Under the pieces are notes generated by a model. It saw nothing but the letters and a program-made list of their open reading frames with translations, searched no databases and was not told where the DNA came from. From contig OY987266.1 in the NCBI GenBank assembly GCA_963920665.1, positions 7,011,001 through 7,075,000 on the forward strand: DNA of 64,000 bases, given 5' to 3'. Below, in pieces: positions 62,071-64,000 of the stretch; the stretch's first letter is position 1; each line of letters begins with the position of its first letter. Both the position numbers and the translations under genes were made by a program. Source of the stretch: Straminergon stramineum. Its lineage: Eukaryota > Streptophyta > Bryopsida > Hypnales > Calliergonaceae.

Positions 62071-62619
62071 ATTTCTACTATTAGTATCCTACGTTATTCA
62101 TTTTTTTCAATCAATTACTATAAATCCTATACATTATCATATCATATGAAGCAATGTATATAACATAGATATAGTATTTCTAAAGTACTATTATAGACAT
62201 ACATGGGTGGAACTTCATACATCATATATGAACTTCAAAAGACACTCCAAATGACAAACATACTCAATTCGATCTAAAAACACATTCCATGAATTTCCCT
62301 CTAGGAAAAGATTACAATCTTTTGGTATGAATGAGCAAATGAAAGGTTCCTCCTTTCCCATTCTCTCACCTTTTTCACTTTTTCCCAATAAAGCAATCTA
62401 GCACTTTCCAACCTTGACTTCTTGACCTAGTTTATGCTATAACAACATCGTAACAACACTGCTTACAAGGCGGACACGACTATGTCTAACTGACTATACA
62501 ATGCCCTCCATTTCTCGCCGAGGTCCTCCGCGAAATAAGTCTGTTTCCATAGCCCAATGCACATGCTTCAATTAGTACATCAAGTATCTCAAAGATAGAA
62601 AAATAACCACTTTCGCCTT
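62071..62619. other. noncoding stretch downstream of the right-edge gene
   Basis: It may hold that gene's 3'UTR (minus strand). Nothing else recognised. Confidence 0.4.
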
Positions 62620-63810
62620 CTAGCACTTATTAGAGTCTAGAACTAATTGGTGCTCCAATCTTCCATCTACAACGACTAAAATAGCATAAGCCACAGTTGA
62701 TTTCAGACAATTCCCCCATCTCAAGGCATGAGGGACGTGCTCTCCTTCCACTATTTTCAACAAATGACCTGAAATCCACTTCATTGAGCATTCGAGATGA
62801 CAAAGGACAGACAATGAAATTTGCATGCATAATTTAGAAGAACTAGCCACTTAACCCCCAGTGTCAAGAAAATAGGGATAAATGGGTAAGGGAATGGGGA
62901 TGAGATTTGGATTTTAACAAGTTCGCTAAAACCAACGGTGACTTTTCCCTCTTAGGAGGGGTCAAATATCTCACCTCAAAAGTCCTTAGAATTGCTTTGA
63001 ACGAATCCTTTGAGCTCGAGAGCACTTTCAACAATTTCTCTTGCTCACAGATTAGTAGAAGCATTTGGGCAGAAGCGCACATATGCTCCAGAGAATCTAT
63101 GGTTGACGCTTGTGAAAGTGTAGGCAACTACAACTTTGTTACTACAATGCCCAAAGAATATGGAACCCCATTTACAATGCAAGTGCGATATAAATATGTG
63201 ACTGATTCACACTAAACCTGATTCTTCTATAAGGAATCGTCATGTCAATGGAAGAATCTTTCACTTTGATAATGCACGTACTATGAAAACATGTGACTTG
63301 AAAACATTGGACTGAGGTTCAATTACAGCCAAAGATGCTTCCATTCAACGAGGATAGTCTAGGTTTGTGTTTGGGACCTACTAATTCAAACTGCAATTCA
63401 TAACATATTCATAAGATATCCAAATACAGAATAACACATTTCTAACATCTTATTATCCTCTTGAAAACGGGAGACGACCCCTGGATCTTTTTTAAATGTT
63501 TTAAAAATCATTGAAAGCACTTGAGAGCCACAGGGGATTAGTTTTCCCATCTCCCCTCTTGATCCCCTTGTGTTCAAGACATTTGTCAAGGCTCCAAGCA
63601 TCGAAAGACTACAACTATGAACTTCTTGTCTACCCAAGCAATTCAGTCATTCAATAGTGTTACCTCAAGCTATGAAGGATGGAGAGAAGGTAATACCTTC
63701 ACGTAGAATTGACTCAACACTTTTCAACACTGTGACAATAAAATCTTGACTTCTGGAAATGAGTACACAACATGGCCGATTGAAAACCATTGAATGCTTG
63801 ACACCTCCAG
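62620..63810 (-). CDS. unrecognised protein, C-terminal exons, continues beyond right edge
   Basis: Coding-looking exons on the minus strand. 63697-63810 reads GGVKHSMVFNRPCCVLISRS and ends with GT after 37 codons. The next exon, from 63624, reads VHSCSLSMLGALTNVLNTRG and KLIPCGSQVLSMIFKTFKK, open to 63398. 62975-63108 reads STIDSLEHMCASAQMLLLIC then EKLLKVLSSSKDSFKAILRT. 62620-62778 reads WISGHLLKIVEGEHVPHALR and ends LEHQLVLDSNKC plus stop. Junctions at 63697/63624 and 62975/62778 fit GT-AG and phase; the donor of the second exon is unresolved. The helix-rich, Leu/Ser-rich text suggests an ARM/HEAT-like solenoid. I do not recognise the family and a decayed gene is possible. Confidence 0.5.
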
Positions 63811-64000
63811 CTGGGATGTCGCACTACAAATTCTTAGCAATTTAGTGTCCTAATGTTAAATTCCTTTTACCAAATGAAAATCTAAGATCTGTATTATGCA
63901 AAGAACCAAAACTATTTGTAAGGCAAAGGTTGGTTGATTACTAACCTTAAATGTACAGATCAGGAAGTCGGCTACACATTTCAGCAGAATCTCTTACAAA
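63811..64000 (-). other. intron or further exon of the right-edge gene
   Basis: At the extreme edge the minus strand reads FVRDSAEMCSRLPDLYI before a TAA and a possible donor. It could be the preceding exon, but the phase does not fit 63810 cleanly. Confidence 0.25.

Noticed and set aside
1..64000. CRISPR arrays, bacterial operons, rRNA or tRNA genes
   Set aside because: None seen; spliced plant genes and plant transposons show this is a eukaryotic nuclear region.

Overview
This is nuclear DNA from a land plant. It has spliced genes with short GT-AG introns, a large AT-rich repeat fraction, and two 200-N scaffold gaps (13818-14017 and 43539-43738). The GIF start reads LGKLNECATYQAKLQQNL and introns are mostly under 900 bp. 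Together with the transposase types present, this suggests a non-angiosperm plant, but that placement is only an inference.

Genes: (1) The left edge holds the 5' three exons of a GRF-interacting factor (GIF/AN3, SSXT domain) on the minus strand (1-2001). About 3 kb of mostly non-repetitive upstream DNA follows it. (2) The best-supported gene is a complete 11-coding-exon endo-beta-N-acetylglucosaminidase (ENGase, GH85) on the minus strand (29410-34127, 735 aa), with a separate ATG-free 5'UTR exon near 34903-35060. (3) The right edge holds C-terminal exons of an unrecognised helical protein on the minus strand (about 62620-63810). (4) A CDKG/CDK11-type kinase pseudogene is split into two pieces in opposite orientation (17341-17876 on plus, 18676-19364 on minus), with a transposon fragment at the break.

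Mobile DNA dominates the rest. Two very large foldback (hairpin) elements stand out. FB1 (10001-17126) has arms of about 1.75 kb. FB2 (40952-45430) has arms of 1581 bp on each side that contain about 180-bp tandem subrepeats. Diverged relatives of both lie nearby (FB1 type at 37465-37870 and 48423-49441, FB2 type at 38370-39790). Each N gap falls inside one of the hairpins. At FB1 about 1.94 kb is repeated on the two sides of the gap, most simply read as two overlapping contig ends that were not merged.

Other elements are a TIR element family with one full and three partial copies, a PIF/Harbinger transposase pseudogene (24.2-25.1 kb), a DUF7869-type transposase-like pseudogene (35.9-37.4 kb), a hAT transposase pseudogene (45.6-47.7 kb), a 164-bp CACTA-type MITE with a nested hairpin and a clean 3-bp target duplication (52960-53123), and a probable 1.67-kb solo LTR (55989-57657).

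The genes have no evident functional link to each other; this is an ordinary gene-poor, transposon-rich plant region. The most unusual features are the two giant, nearly perfect inverted repeats and what they did to the assembly.
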